Assembly: GCA_942491665.1 (NCBI GenBank)
Contig: CALOBR010000005.1
Location: 372,001 to 436,000, forward strand
Origin: CAVQGZ01 sp942491665
GTDB lineage: Bacteria; Actinomycetota; Actinomycetes; Jiangellales; Jiangellaceae
Direction: 5' to 3'
Length of the DNA stretch: 64,000 bases
Under the pieces are notes generated by a model. The model was not told the DNA's origin and ran no database searches. It was given only the letters and a program-made list of their open reading frames with translations. This document shows, in pieces, positions 8,676 to 17,124 of the stretch; the stretch's first letter is position 1, and every line of letters begins with the position of its first letter. A program made the position numbers and the translations under genes.

Positions 8676-9815
8676 CTACTCCCCTGCGCCCGTGAGGCGC
8701 TTACGCGCCGAGTCCTTGAACTCGGTCATGAAGAGCGTGCGAATCGCGTCGCTGTCCAGCGCTCCGTCGACGCCGACCAGGCCGCCCTTGGCGAGTCGGA
8801 TGCACACCACGGTCCATGCCTGACCCATCGCCCAGGTGAAGCCCGACGCGACCCCGGCGTTGATGGCCCCGCCGACCAGACTGCCCATGCCGGGGACGAA
8901 CTTGAGCAGGTTCGCCACGGCGGTGCGCCCGGCGGTCGTAGCCGCGGCCGTCGCGGCCAGTGACGCGGTGACGGCACGGTCAAGGTTGATGTCGTAGATG
9001 TGGGAGATGCTCGCCATCATCGTGAGCTGGATGGGCACGAGGATGGCCGCGTCGCTGAACGGGATCGGGGTGGCCCCGGCTGCTGCCGCCGCCGTCGATG
9101 CGATGTCGATCGACCGCTTGGCCTCGGTGCGCTTGCGGCTGAAGTCGATCTGCTGCGCGGCTACCAGGGCCTGCTGAACTCCCTGGGGAGCGACCTGAAA
9201 GGTGGCATCGAGAACTTCCTGCAGGCCGTGCGGCTCGAAGCCGGCGAACTCGTCGGACTTGGCGTAGGTCATGAACGGGACGCCACCGGTGATCGGCAGG
9301 TCCATCGCGGTGATCTCCTCAGCGAGGCGCACCGCGTCGGGGTGGTAGTCACCCTTGCGCTGGGGCACTTGGGTCATCACCAGCAGGACAGGCAGGCCGA
9401 GCTGGTCAAGGGCACGGATGAACTGCGCCTCGGTCTCCTCGAACCGGCGGTCGCTGGCCCGCACGCAGTACCAGGCGACGTGCACCTGATCCTTCAGGTC
9501 GAGGCGGCGCATCTCACGGACGTAGCGCTGCAGGTCGGCGAGGATCGCGTCGTTGTCTTGCCCGATCTCCAGCCCGCGGGTGTCGAGCACCCCGAAGTGC
9601 CCCGAGTGGTGCATGTAGAGATGGCTGTCGCGGGTCACCGGTTCGCCGATGCCGGTCTCAGCGAGGTCCTCACCGAAGATCGCGTTGATCAGCGTGCTCT
9701 TGCCGACACCGGTCTTGCCGAAGATCGCCAGGTTGAAGCGACCGATCTTGTCGGCCTGCTCGTCGAACTTCGCCGCGAACTGTCGCCGGAACCAGTCGCT
9801 CGACCCCTCTGCCAT
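8676..9815 (-). CDS. Membrane-associated GTPase of the Era/IRG-like (DUF697-type) class
   Basis: A 379-aa P-loop GTPase. G1 is GKTGVGKST at residues 33-41, a candidate G2 threonine lies at 61 (PVTRDSHLY), and G3 is DTRG at 78-81. The canonical G4 N/TKxD is replaced by TQVP at about 148-151, so guanine specificity may be relaxed. The C-terminal part (about 235-345) is a helical, Ala/Gly-rich region (AAAAAGATPIPFSDAAILVP, FVPGMGSLVGGAINAGVASG). It resembles the membrane-inserting DUF697 domain of YcjF-type proteins and IRG-like GTPases. Cellular role is unknown. AGGGGC before the ATG is the likely ribosome binding site. It is divergent from the acetyltransferase at 9858. Confidence 0.75.
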   Translation of the reverse strand: MAEGSSDWFRRQFAAKFDEQADKIGRFNLAIFGKTGVGKSTLINAIFGEDLAETGIGEPVTRDSHLYMHHSGHFGVLDTRGLEIGQDNDAILADLQRYVREMRRLDLKDQVHVAWYCVRASDRRFEETEAQFIRALDQLGLPVLLVMTQVPQRKGDYHPDAVRLAEEITAMDLPITGGVPFMTYAKSDEFAGFEPHGLQEVLDATFQVAPQGVQQALVAAQQIDFSRKRTEAKRSIDIASTAAAAAGATPIPFSDAAILVPIQLTMMASISHIYDINLDRAVTASLAATAAATTAGRTAVANLLKFVPGMGSLVGGAINAGVASGFTWAMGQAWTVVCIRLAKGGLVGVDGALDSDAIRTLFMTEFKDSARKRLTGAGE

Positions 9816-9845
9816 GCCCCTATCGAATCACCTCGCGGGCTCACC

Positions 9846-9851
9846 TAAGGT
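9846..9851 (+). promoter_or_regulatory. -10 element TAAGGT of a leaderless promoter
   Basis: TAAGGT, then 6 nt (CGTCGC), then ATG 9858. No ribosome binding site is present. Confidence 0.5.
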
Positions 9852-9857
9852 CGTCGC

Positions 9858-10385
9858 ATGACGCCGTTCGACCTCACCGACGGCGTCGTGCTGCTCGGGG
9901 TGCCGACTGACGACGACGTCGACCGCATCACCGAGTTGTGCCAAGACCCGGACGTCCAGCGGTGGACGACGGTTCCGTCGCCGTACCATCGCAGCGACGC
10001 GGAGTGGTTCATCAGCGACCTCGTTGCACCGGGGTGGGAGCAAGACCGCATGGCCACGTGGGGTGTACGCGACCCGTCTGACCGTCTGCTCCACGGCATG
10101 GTGGGCGTCGACCTCAGCGGTGATGCTGAGATCGGCTACTGGATGGGGCCGGCTGCTCGGGGACAGGGCTGGATGACTCGGGCCGCCCGCCTGGCCGTGA
10201 TGACGGCGTTCGGGCACGGCGTCGACCACATCCGGTGGAAGGCGTTCGTCGACAACGAGGCGTCGTGGCGGTTGGCACAGAAGATCGGCGTGCGCTTCGA
10301 CGCAACGGTGCGCCGCGCAGTGGAGCAGCGGGGTGGCTGGCGCGACGCGTGGGTGGGCACGCTGCTGCCCGAGGAGCTCACGTAG
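9858..10385 (+). CDS. GNAT N-acetyltransferase (RimJ/RimL type)
   Basis: A 175-aa acetyltransferase. It opens with a RimJ/RimL-like block (FDLTDGVVLLGVPTDDDVDR ... CQDPDVQRWTTVPSPY). The acetyl-CoA binding loop is GYWMGPAARGQGWMTRAAR at about residues 94-112, the GNAT motif A with RGQG replacing Q/RxxGxG/A. It is followed by IRWKAFVDNEASWRLAQKIGV, the usual motif B with the N..S position. Family members acetylate ribosomal protein N termini, amino acids or antibiotics; the substrate here cannot be told. Confidence 0.85.
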   Translation: MTPFDLTDGVVLLGVPTDDDVDRITELCQDPDVQRWTTVPSPYHRSDAEWFISDLVAPGWEQDRMATWGVRDPSDRLLHGMVGVDLSGDAEIGYWMGPAARGQGWMTRAARLAVMTAFGHGVDHIRWKAFVDNEASWRLAQKIGVRFDATVRRAVEQRGGWRDAWVGTLLPEELT

Positions 10386-10450
10386 GACTCGGGGCGGATT
10401 GCCTGCTGCTGCCGCACCAGCCAGGGCGCTCGACATAGCCGGTCGGGTAT

Positions 10451-11662
10451 CTACGCCTCGGCAATCAGCGCCAGGCGTAGGACTAGGCGGGATCGCGGGT
10501 CGTCGAGGGCGGGCCCGAACAGCTCGCGGAGGCGAGCAAGGCGGTAGCTCACCGTCTGCGGGTGCACGACGAGTTCGTGGGCCACCTGCTGCCGGTCCCC
10601 GTGATGATCGAGCCAGCTGCGCAGAGTCGTGCGCAGCGCGTCACGCCGGGAGTACGGAACCGTCTGCAGCGGTTCAAGAGCCCGGGAGGCCAGCTCGCCC
10701 AGCAGTCCCTCGTCGGCAGCCACCACAAGCTCGGGCAGCCAGTCGGCTGCGGCGACCACGGGGGTGGGTGCAACGACGCCCGCCTGCACGAGGCGACGGA
10801 CGCGGCGGGCGTGCGCCAACGACAGCGCTGCTTCGTGCGGGGGACGGACGGTCCCCACGTACACCTCCGCGTCGCCCAGACCTGATGTGAGCCGGCCACG
10901 CCGGCCTGGCCCAGACGGGTCCGGGACGATGGCCAGAATGTCGGGCCCTCGCTCCAGCAGCAGCGCGTCGGGTGGCGCCGTTGGCAGGCGTCGCCCCTCC
11001 GACTGCTCCGGGCGCGGAATCACCGCCACAGCGAGGCGCTGCGGGATCGCCCAGGCCGCTGCGTCGGCCAGCTGCCGAACGACGTCGGGCTGCCGGGCCG
11101 ACTCCCCATCGATGATCAGCTCGGCCAGGCGGGACCGAACTACGTCGCGGTACCCAGCCTGCGCCGCCTGCTCGCTCGCGTAACCCTCGACCGAGGATGC
11201 CGATAGCTCGTCGATGTAGACGAAGACCGCTTCGGCGAGGACGACCAGGTCGGCGGTGCCGACCCCGGCCTCGGTCGCCGCCGCGGCCATCTGTGCCCAG
11301 GCGACCCTGGCGCCGGTTCGGTACGCAGCAAGCAAGGCCTCCAGGCTCCGGCCCTCTGTCCGCTCTCCGGTACCGACCCGCTCGTAGACCCCGCGCGCGG
11401 ACCCGGCCAGCGCTGGTTCGTCTGTACCGAACAGGTCGAGCCACCGACCCAGGGCGATCTCGACGCCGCGGCGCAGGGCCACGGTGAACGGTCGGGAGAC
11501 CCCGCCGCGGTACTCCGGCTGGCTCGCGGTGATCTCGGCGACCATGGCGTCGACCGTCCGAGGGACAGCAGGACGAAGAACCGTGGCTAGTGCAGGGCTC
11601 ACCCTGGACCACGGCCTGATGGTCGCCGTCGGCCCTTCTCTATCACCATATGATAACTCCAT
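10451..11662 (-). CDS. PucR/CdaR-family transcriptional regulator
   Basis: A 403-aa regulator with the PucR layout. The N-terminal part is a sensor (EGYASEQAAQAGYRDVVRSR is the conserved helix before the GGDEF-like middle). The C-terminal HTH_30 (DRQQVAHELVVHPQTVSYRL, then ARLRELFGPALDD) is the DNA-binding domain. PucR-type proteins control purine, sugar-diacid or small-acid catabolism. The ATG at 11662 is preferred over an upstream one at 11704 because TAGAGT (11670-11675) lies 7 nt before it. It faces a small gene and then glcD-glcF, so control of the hydroxyacid module is a reasonable but unproven guess. Confidence 0.82.
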   Translation of the reverse strand: MELSYGDREGPTATIRPWSRVSPALATVLRPAVPRTVDAMVAEITASQPEYRGGVSRPFTVALRRGVEIALGRWLDLFGTDEPALAGSARGVYERVGTGERTEGRSLEALLAAYRTGARVAWAQMAAAATEAGVGTADLVVLAEAVFVYIDELSASSVEGYASEQAAQAGYRDVVRSRLAELIIDGESARQPDVVRQLADAAAWAIPQRLAVAVIPRPEQSEGRRLPTAPPDALLLERGPDILAIVPDPSGPGRRGRLTSGLGDAEVYVGTVRPPHEAALSLAHARRVRRLVQAGVVAPTPVVAAADWLPELVVAADEGLLGELASRALEPLQTVPYSRRDALRTTLRSWLDHHGDRQQVAHELVVHPQTVSYRLARLRELFGPALDDPRSRLVLRLALIAEA

Positions 11663-11669
11663 GGGTCGG

Positions 11670-11675
11670 ACTCTA
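11670..11675 (-). promoter_or_regulatory. -10 element TAGAGT before the PucR gene
   Basis: On the minus strand TAGAGT is followed by 7 nt and then ATG 11662, giving a leaderless-type start for the PucR gene. Confidence 0.4.
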
Positions 11676-11702
11676 GACATCCAGGCGATAAGGGAGGACG
11701 GC

Positions 11703-12023
11703 ATGAGCGGGCATTCTCAAGACATGACAAGCACGACCACACGCCCTCTCGCCACCCCCTGCGGCCGAGAGCGAAACCCGAGAAGCCCCAACGGATTCCG
11801 ACTGATCACCCTGACGCCGATCCGCTGGTGGCACGAGGCCCGGTTCGAGGCACACATGCGCCGAGCCCAGCGCGACATCCGCGTCTCCCTGCGTGCCGAG
11901 CAGAAGCTCCGGCTCACGCGCAGCCGGGTGTTCCATGAGCGCGCCGCCGCACGTGTCGATCGCGCTATCAAGCACGGGCACCGGGCCGAGGCGATCAAGA
12001 CCGGCACGCCCATCGGCGGCTAG
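11703..12023 (+). CDS. Small basic protein of unknown function
   Basis: A 106-aa, Arg-rich protein beginning MSGHSQDMTSTTTRPLATPC. The second half is predicted to be helical and highly charged (RFEAHMRRAQRDIRVSLRAE, then LRLTRSRVFHERAAARVDRA). I recognise no family. AAGGGAGG about 6 nt before the ATG at 11703 is a good ribosome binding site and supports a real gene. It is divergent from the PucR gene with only 40 bp between the starts, so they share a promoter region. It could act as a DNA- or RNA-binding accessory, but nothing in the sequence proves this. Confidence 0.5.
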   Translation: MSGHSQDMTSTTTRPLATPCGRERNPRSPNGFRLITLTPIRWWHEARFEAHMRRAQRDIRVSLRAEQKLRLTRSRVFHERAAARVDRAIKHGHRAEAIKTGTPIGG

Positions 12024-12406
12024 GAGGGCGATGAGCGCGTCAACGCGTCGCGGGCAAGAAGGCCGCGAGGTCGCGCTCGACCGCGAAGGCGGTCACCGAC
12101 AGGCCACTCGTCGTCCCAACCGCTACGCTCGTCGCGCACCGCCTGGGGGACGTCCCCTGCACTAAGGGACTTCGTCTCTGGGGCGGCGAGCGCCGGCAGG
12201 CCACGGTGGCGAACCGAACCTGTCTAGCTGTAGCAGAGCTAGTCCACAGCAGCGGCGGCTGCCGCTCGACTGAAGGGACGCACGATGGTCAGCACATCCG
12301 TCTCCCCGGGCGCACCACCCCGGGCTCCTCAGCGTGGCCCTCGCCCGCATCGTCGCCCTCGTCGGCATTCACCTGCCGGTCACGCTCACTTGTTCTGGAT
12401 GCTCCC
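12024..12406. other. Leader region of glcD with two dyads and a possible short upstream reading frame
   Basis: No full gene is seen. Two inverted repeats stand out: the perfect 12-bp palindrome GGGGACGTCCCC at 12146-12157, and CTAGCT/AGCTAG with a 7-nt spacer at 12224-12242. Both are plausible operator sites for the regulator of the hydroxyacid module. A 41-codon frame with a ribosome binding site (12285-12410, listed separately) leads directly into the glcD start. A 44-codon frame at 12030-12164 has no supporting signal. Confidence 0.4.
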
Positions 12407-12410
12407 GTGA
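12285..12410 (+). CDS. Possible 41-aa upstream peptide coupled to glcD
   Basis: ATG 12285 follows AAGGGA (12273-12278) with 6-nt spacing. The frame encodes MVSTSVSPGAPPRAPQRGPR and continues to HAHLFWMLP. Its TGA (12408-12410) overlaps the GTG start of glcD as GTGA. glcD itself has no ribosome binding site, so translation could be handed over from this frame. The peptide is Pro/Arg/His-rich with no family resemblance. It may be a leader peptide or simply an open frame by chance. Confidence 0.3.
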   Translation: MVSTSVSPGAPPRAPQRGPRPHRRPRRHSPAGHAHLFWMLP

Positions 12411-13843
12411 GCACCGCGACCGTGCGCACGCCAGCCCCAGCCTCGGCAGGCCCGACCTACGGACCGGTGGACGAGTCGGTCCTCGCCGAGCTGCGCGGCA
12501 TCGTCGGCGAGCAGCAGGTCCTCGTCACCGACGGCGACGTCGAGCCCTACAGCCGCGACGCCACTCCCCTGATGCAGGCGACGCCCGACTGCGTCGTGCT
12601 GCCCGAGACCACCGAGCAGGTGGCCGCGGTGCTCAAGCTGGCGACTGCGCGGCGTGTCCCGGTCATCCCACGCGGCGCCGGGTCGAACCTGTCCGGTGCC
12701 ACCTTGGCCGAGCACGGCGGCATCGTGCTGGCGCTGACCCGGATGCGCCGCATCCGGGAGGTGGCCCCGAACGAGCTGCTCGCCGTCGTGGAGCCCGGCG
12801 TCACGACCGCCGAGCTCGACGTGGCCGCCTCGGCACAAGGTCTGCTCTACGCACCCGACCCGGGCAGCCGCACGGTCTCGACCGTCGGCGGCAACGTGGC
12901 CATGTGCGCGGGCGGGCTGCGCGGGCTCAAGTACGGCGTGACCCGCAACTACGTGCTCGGGCTCGAGGTGGTGCTGCCGACGGGCGAGATCATCCGCACC
13001 GGTGGACGTCTGTGGAAGGACGTCGCCGGCTACGACCTCACCCGCCTGCTCACCGGGTCGGAGGGGACCCTGGGCGTCATCACCGAGGTCACAGTGGCCC
13101 TGGTGCCGATGCCGGCGACGTCGCGGACGGGGGTCGCCTACTTCGACTCCCTGGCCGACGCCTCGACGGCGGTTGCGGCGATCATCGCCGATGGCGTGCT
13201 GCCCGCGACGCTGGAGTTTCTCGACCAGCGCTGCATCGCAGCGGTGGACGACTTCGCCGCCCTGGGCCTGGACCGTGATGCCGGGGCGCTGTTGCTCTTC
13301 GGCGACGACGGCGGCGAAGACACCGCCGCAGCGTCCCTGGGACGGATGGCCGACACCTGCTCGGCCAACCGGGCCCGCGACGTCACGCTCGCCCGCGACG
13401 TGGCCGAGGCCGAGGCACTTCTCTACGCACGTCGCTGCTCGTTGCCGGCCCTGGCCCGGCTCGGTCCGGTGACGATGCTCGAGGACGCGACGGTGCCGCG
13501 GCCGCGGCTGCCGGAGATGGTCGAGCGCATCGAGTCGATCGCCGACAAGCACGGCGTGGTCTGCGCGACGTTCGGGCACGCCGGCGACGGCAACTTGCAC
13601 CCGACCATCGTGTTCGACCCCGCCGAGGACGGCGTCACCGCCTCTGCGCACGCAGCGTTCGACGACGTGTTCGCTGCCGCACTCGACCTCGGTGGCACCA
13701 TCACCGGCGAGCACGGCGTCGGTGCCGCCAAGCGGGCCTGGCTCGGCCGTCGCCTCGGCGACGACCAAGTCGACCTGCTGCGTCGCATCAAGACTGCGTT
13801 CGACCCAGCGGGCATCCTCAACCCCGGAAAGCTCGGCTCGTGA
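12407..13843 (+). CDS. glcD: FAD-linked 2-hydroxyacid oxidase, GlcD-like subunit
   Basis: A 478-aa FAD-linked oxidase of the vanillyl-alcohol-oxidase superfamily. The FAD-binding half has PRGAGSNLSG at residues 88-97, and VEPGVTTAEL, GSRTVSTVGGNVAMCAGGLR and GSEGTLGVITEV in the expected order. The C-terminal FAD-oxidase cap has FGHAGDGNLHPTIVF and ITGEHGVGAAK, typical of GlcD and D-lactate dehydrogenases. It oxidises glycolate or D-lactate (2-hydroxyacids) and passes electrons to the iron-sulfur subunit encoded next, with which it overlaps by 4 nt. The GTG at 12407 is chosen because family homology starts close by. Confidence 0.88.
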   Translation: MSTATVRTPAPASAGPTYGPVDESVLAELRGIVGEQQVLVTDGDVEPYSRDATPLMQATPDCVVLPETTEQVAAVLKLATARRVPVIPRGAGSNLSGATLAEHGGIVLALTRMRRIREVAPNELLAVVEPGVTTAELDVAASAQGLLYAPDPGSRTVSTVGGNVAMCAGGLRGLKYGVTRNYVLGLEVVLPTGEIIRTGGRLWKDVAGYDLTRLLTGSEGTLGVITEVTVALVPMPATSRTGVAYFDSLADASTAVAAIIADGVLPATLEFLDQRCIAAVDDFAALGLDRDAGALLLFGDDGGEDTAAASLGRMADTCSANRARDVTLARDVAEAEALLYARRCSLPALARLGPVTMLEDATVPRPRLPEMVERIESIADKHGVVCATFGHAGDGNLHPTIVFDPAEDGVTASAHAAFDDVFAAALDLGGTITGEHGVGAAKRAWLGRRLGDDQVDLLRRIKTAFDPAGILNPGKLGS

Positions 13844-15012
13844 GCGCGCCGGCGTTGCCGACTGGAGCGGAAGGGGCGACGACGCGGGGCATCTTCGACC
13901 CCGACCTGCTCTCCACCTGCATCTCGTGCGGCTTCTGCCTGCCGGTGTGCCCGACGTACAAGATCACCGGAGACGAGCGTTCGTCCCCCCGCGGGCGGAT
14001 CACCCTCATGCGCGCGCTGGAGACCGGCCGTCTCGACGACGACGACCCGACGCTGGTGGAGCAGTCGTCGTACTGCCTGGGCTGCCGCGCCTGCGAGACG
14101 GTGTGCCCGGCCGGGGTCAAGTACGGCGAGCTGCTCGAGCAGTGGCGTGACCACCAGTGGCGGGGCCGCCGCAGCCCCGTCCTGGTCGCCGGACTGCGGC
14201 TCGGCGTACGCACGGCACTGCCGCTCAGCGTTGCCGGGTCGGTCCGCCGCCACGCCGGAACCACAGGCTCGGCACGTCCACCCGAGCCGCAGGGGTCGTG
14301 GCCTGCCACCGCGAGCGCCCCACCGCAGGACTCGATGCAGCTGATGCTCGGGTGCTTCGAGCGCTCACTGTTCCCCGGCGTGTCCAAGGCAGTCGCGCGG
14401 CTGCTGCCGGGCATCGAGATCCCGTCCGGGCAGGGCTGCTGCGGTGCGCTGCACGCACACAACGGCGACAGCAAGGGTGGCCGGCAGATGGCTCGCGAGC
14501 TCGCCGAGGCGCTGCCGCGGACCATCCTGACCACCGCGGGCGGCTGCGCAACCCACATCGCCCACGAGCTGGGACGCGACCGGGTTGTCGAGCTGAGCGA
14601 GTACCTCACCAGCGCGTGGGTCGACGACCCCACCTCGACCGCGTCGCGGCTGCGACCGCTGACCAAGGACGGACGACCATTGCGGGTCACTGTGCAGGAC
14701 TCCTGCCACCTGCGCAATGGGCTCGGTACCCACCGCGAGCCCCGCGAGGTAGCCGGCCTGGTCGCCAACGTGGTCGAGCTGCCCTCGGCCGGGTCGTGCT
14801 GCGGTGCCGCGGGCACGTATTCGCTCGTGCGCCCGAAGGACAGCGCCGCTGTGCTGGCTCCCAAGCTCGACGAGATCGAGGCCCTCGGCGTCGACCACGT
14901 CGTCGCCGTCAACCCCATCTGCCAGCGCCAGCTGATCGGAGGCCTGCGCAAGCGCAAGTCGTCGGTGACCGTGCTCCACCTGGCCGAGCTGATGGCCAAG
15001 GCGCTGCCCTGA
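13840..15012 (+). CDS. glcF: Iron-sulfur subunit of 2-hydroxyacid oxidase, GlcF-like
   Basis: A 390-aa protein with two [4Fe-4S] ferredoxin motifs. Cysteines are at residues 27, 30, 33 and 37 (TCISCGFCLPVCP) and at 79, 82, 85 and 89 (YCLGCRACETVCP). Two CCG domains follow (GQGCCGALHAH and GSCCGAAGTYS), the usual GlcF/LldE/HdrB type cofactor sites. The start GTG overlaps the stop of glcD (GTGA), so the two subunits are made together. There is no separate glcE, so GlcD-GlcF probably form a two-subunit membrane-peripheral dehydrogenase feeding the quinone pool. Confidence 0.88.
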   Translation: MSAPALPTGAEGATTRGIFDPDLLSTCISCGFCLPVCPTYKITGDERSSPRGRITLMRALETGRLDDDDPTLVEQSSYCLGCRACETVCPAGVKYGELLEQWRDHQWRGRRSPVLVAGLRLGVRTALPLSVAGSVRRHAGTTGSARPPEPQGSWPATASAPPQDSMQLMLGCFERSLFPGVSKAVARLLPGIEIPSGQGCCGALHAHNGDSKGGRQMARELAEALPRTILTTAGGCATHIAHELGRDRVVELSEYLTSAWVDDPTSTASRLRPLTKDGRPLRVTVQDSCHLRNGLGTHREPREVAGLVANVVELPSAGSCCGAAGTYSLVRPKDSAAVLAPKLDEIEALGVDHVVAVNPICQRQLIGGLRKRKSSVTVLHLAELMAKALP

Positions 15013-15026
15013 CAGCCAGGGGTCAC

Positions 15027-15057
15027 GCCTGCCGGCAGCCCATCCGCTGCCGCAGGC
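15027..15057. terminator. Bidirectional hairpin between glcF and the lactate permease gene
   Basis: GCCTGCCGGCAGC pairs with GCTGCCGCAGGC with one bulge. It fills the 46-bp gap between two convergent stop codons, where a shared terminator is expected. Confidence 0.6.
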
Positions 15058-15058
15058 G

Positions 15059-16879
15059 CTACCCCAATGGGCCACCGTCGGCACGATCCACGGGGGCCAT
15101 GGTGCTCGGCGTCCTCGGCGGATCGGGCTGCCGGCTCCAGTTCCAAGCCAGGCCGGCGATCCCGGCCACGATCCCTGCCAGCAGGATCGTCCCGCTGTTG
15201 AACCCGAACCCGTAGGTCCACACGTAGGCGATGCCTCCGGCGGTCAGGCAGTAGTACGACGCTGGGAGGACCGTCTTGCGGATCAGGTCTCCCTCGCGGC
15301 CGAGCAGTCCGACCGTCGCCGAAGCGGCGACCACGTTGTGGATCGTGACCATGTTGCCGGCAGCGCCGCCGACAGCCTGTGCCGCCACGATGACCTCGGG
15401 GTTCGCCCCGATCTGCTCGGCCGTGGAGAACTGGAACAACGAGAAGGTCAGGTTGCTGATCGTGTTGCTGCCCGCCAGGAAGGCGCCCAGCGCGCCGATC
15501 CACGGGGCCACGAGCGGCCACTGGCTACCCGCTGCCGCGGCCGCGCCCTCGGCGAGGGTCAGCGGCATGCTGGGCAGGTCGGAGGTATTGAAGGCCACCC
15601 CCGAGTTGATGAACACCCGAACCAAGGGGAGCGCGAACAACAGCGCCGCTCCTGCTCCCAGGATGTGTCCGCCGGCGATCTTCCAGGTGTCGGCGATCTG
15701 AGTGCGGTTCATCCCGTGCAGCCAGTAGGTGATGGCGCACACGACCAGAAAGACCGAGCCGGGCAGGTAGAGCGGTTGCACGTTCGCGCTGATGTCCGTG
15801 CCCAGGATGTTGTTGAAGGGGACGGCGGTCGTAGTGGTCAGAAACTCGGTGACCGGGTCGACGATGCGCGTGAGGACGAGCAGCAGGGCGACAAGACCAT
15901 AGGGCGTCCACGCCCGGACGATGGACATCCGCTTGTCGGCGACACCGGCGTCCGGCGTGATGTTGCCCATCCACCGGTCGAGCCAGTTCTCGCGCGGAGC
16001 GAAGTCCCATGTCTCCTTGGGCATGAGGAAGCCCTTGCTTGAGGTGTACATCACTAGCGCCAGGCCGAAGGCGCCCCCGAGCAGGGACGGGAACTCCGGG
16101 CCGAGCAGCCAGGCGACCAGGACGTAGGGCACGGTCATGGCGAGCGCGGCGTACAGCGCGAACTTCCAGATCTTGAGACCGTCGCCGAAGCGCTTGTGCT
16201 CGCCGAAGAAGCCGGTCAGCAGGCAGGCGAGGATCAGGGGGATCAGCAGACCGATGATGGCGTGCATGATGGCGACGTTGACGGCGATGCCGTTGATGTA
16301 GGCCGGAAAGGTCAGCCCCAGCACCTCGACGCGCTCGTCGACCCCGGCCCCACCCTCCAGACCCCCTGTCACCCCGATCAAGATGGGCGTTCCGACGGCA
16401 CCGAAGCTCACCGGGGTGGACTGGATGATCAGCCCGACCATCACGGCGGCCATGGCGGGGAAGCCCAGAGCGAGCAGCAGGGGAGCCACGACAGCCGCCG
16501 GCGTCCCGAAGCCCGAGGCTCCCTCGATGAAGCTGCCGAAGAGCCAGCCGATGATGACAGCCTGGACACGACGGTCCGGGCTGATGGTGGTGAAGCCGGC
16601 TCGGATGGTCGCCATCGCGCCGCTCTTGGTCAGCGTCGCCAGCAGCAGCAGCGCGCCAAAGACGATGTAGAGCAGAGTGACGGCGATGATGAGCCCCTGG
16701 ATGCTGGCCGCAGCCACCGCAACGGGCTCCACGTCCCAGACGAACAGGGCCACCAATACGACCACGACAAAGCCCAGCGGCATCGCACGCTTGGCCGGCC
16801 AGCGAAGCCCGACCAGCAGGAATCCCACGACGATGATGGGCGACATCGCGAAGAGGCTCAGCGCCAGAAGGTTGTCCAT
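15059..16879 (-). CDS. lctP: L-lactate/glycolate permease (LctP family)
   Basis: A 606-aa polytopic membrane protein with about a dozen hydrophobic segments. Family hallmarks include GWLFGSFIEGASGFGTPAA, the conserved LctP signature, and later GSNTISNLTFSLFQFSTAEQ and QAVGGAAGNMVTIHNVVAAS. LctP/GlcA carriers take up L-lactate, D-lactate and glycolate with protons, which fits the convergent glcD-glcF genes. AGGGAG at about 16888-16893 is 8 nt before ATG 16879, whereas the upstream in-frame GTG 16888 overlaps it and is rejected. A 14-bp palindrome lies just upstream. Confidence 0.93.
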   Translation of the reverse strand: MDNLLALSLFAMSPIIVVGFLLVGLRWPAKRAMPLGFVVVVLVALFVWDVEPVAVAAASIQGLIIAVTLLYIVFGALLLLATLTKSGAMATIRAGFTTISPDRRVQAVIIGWLFGSFIEGASGFGTPAAVVAPLLLALGFPAMAAVMVGLIIQSTPVSFGAVGTPILIGVTGGLEGGAGVDERVEVLGLTFPAYINGIAVNVAIMHAIIGLLIPLILACLLTGFFGEHKRFGDGLKIWKFALYAALAMTVPYVLVAWLLGPEFPSLLGGAFGLALVMYTSSKGFLMPKETWDFAPRENWLDRWMGNITPDAGVADKRMSIVRAWTPYGLVALLLVLTRIVDPVTEFLTTTTAVPFNNILGTDISANVQPLYLPGSVFLVVCAITYWLHGMNRTQIADTWKIAGGHILGAGAALLFALPLVRVFINSGVAFNTSDLPSMPLTLAEGAAAAAGSQWPLVAPWIGALGAFLAGSNTISNLTFSLFQFSTAEQIGANPEVIVAAQAVGGAAGNMVTIHNVVAASATVGLLGREGDLIRKTVLPASYYCLTAGGIAYVWTYGFGFNSGTILLAGIVAGIAGLAWNWSRQPDPPRTPSTMAPVDRADGGPLG

Positions 16880-16895
16880 TCTTGACACTCCCTGT

Positions 16896-16909
16896 CGATT
16901 CCGGAATCG
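16896..16909. promoter_or_regulatory. 14-bp palindrome CGATTCCGGAATCG, candidate operator of lctP
   Basis: A perfect dyad 16 bp upstream of the lctP start codon, next to its ribosome binding site and just downstream of a TTATAT-like -10 box (minus strand, near 16918-16923). The position is ideal for repression. The binding protein is unknown; PucR or a GntR-type lactate regulator are candidates. Confidence 0.45.
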
Positions 16910-17124
16910 GGTGAGTCATATAAGCACTCGGTAGGTCGCGGCCACTACCCCTTAGCCTCAGTTTTGTTCCGCTCAACTACCTCTCGAATCGGACTGTCCT
17001 GCGTGACGGAGAAGGCACGTCGTGGCACGACCTGACATCTCAGGCGGTCATCCCGTGGCCGCACATGACCGCTGCGCTGCGCCTTCGTGGCTAGCATCCC
17101 GACACTTCGAACGAGGGAGATGCC

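Noticed and set aside
12030..12164. 44-codon frame after the small basic gene (MSASTRRGQEGREVALDREG)
   Set aside because: A GAGGGCG precedes it but the composition is Arg/Gly/Pro-rich with no other support; not counted as a gene.
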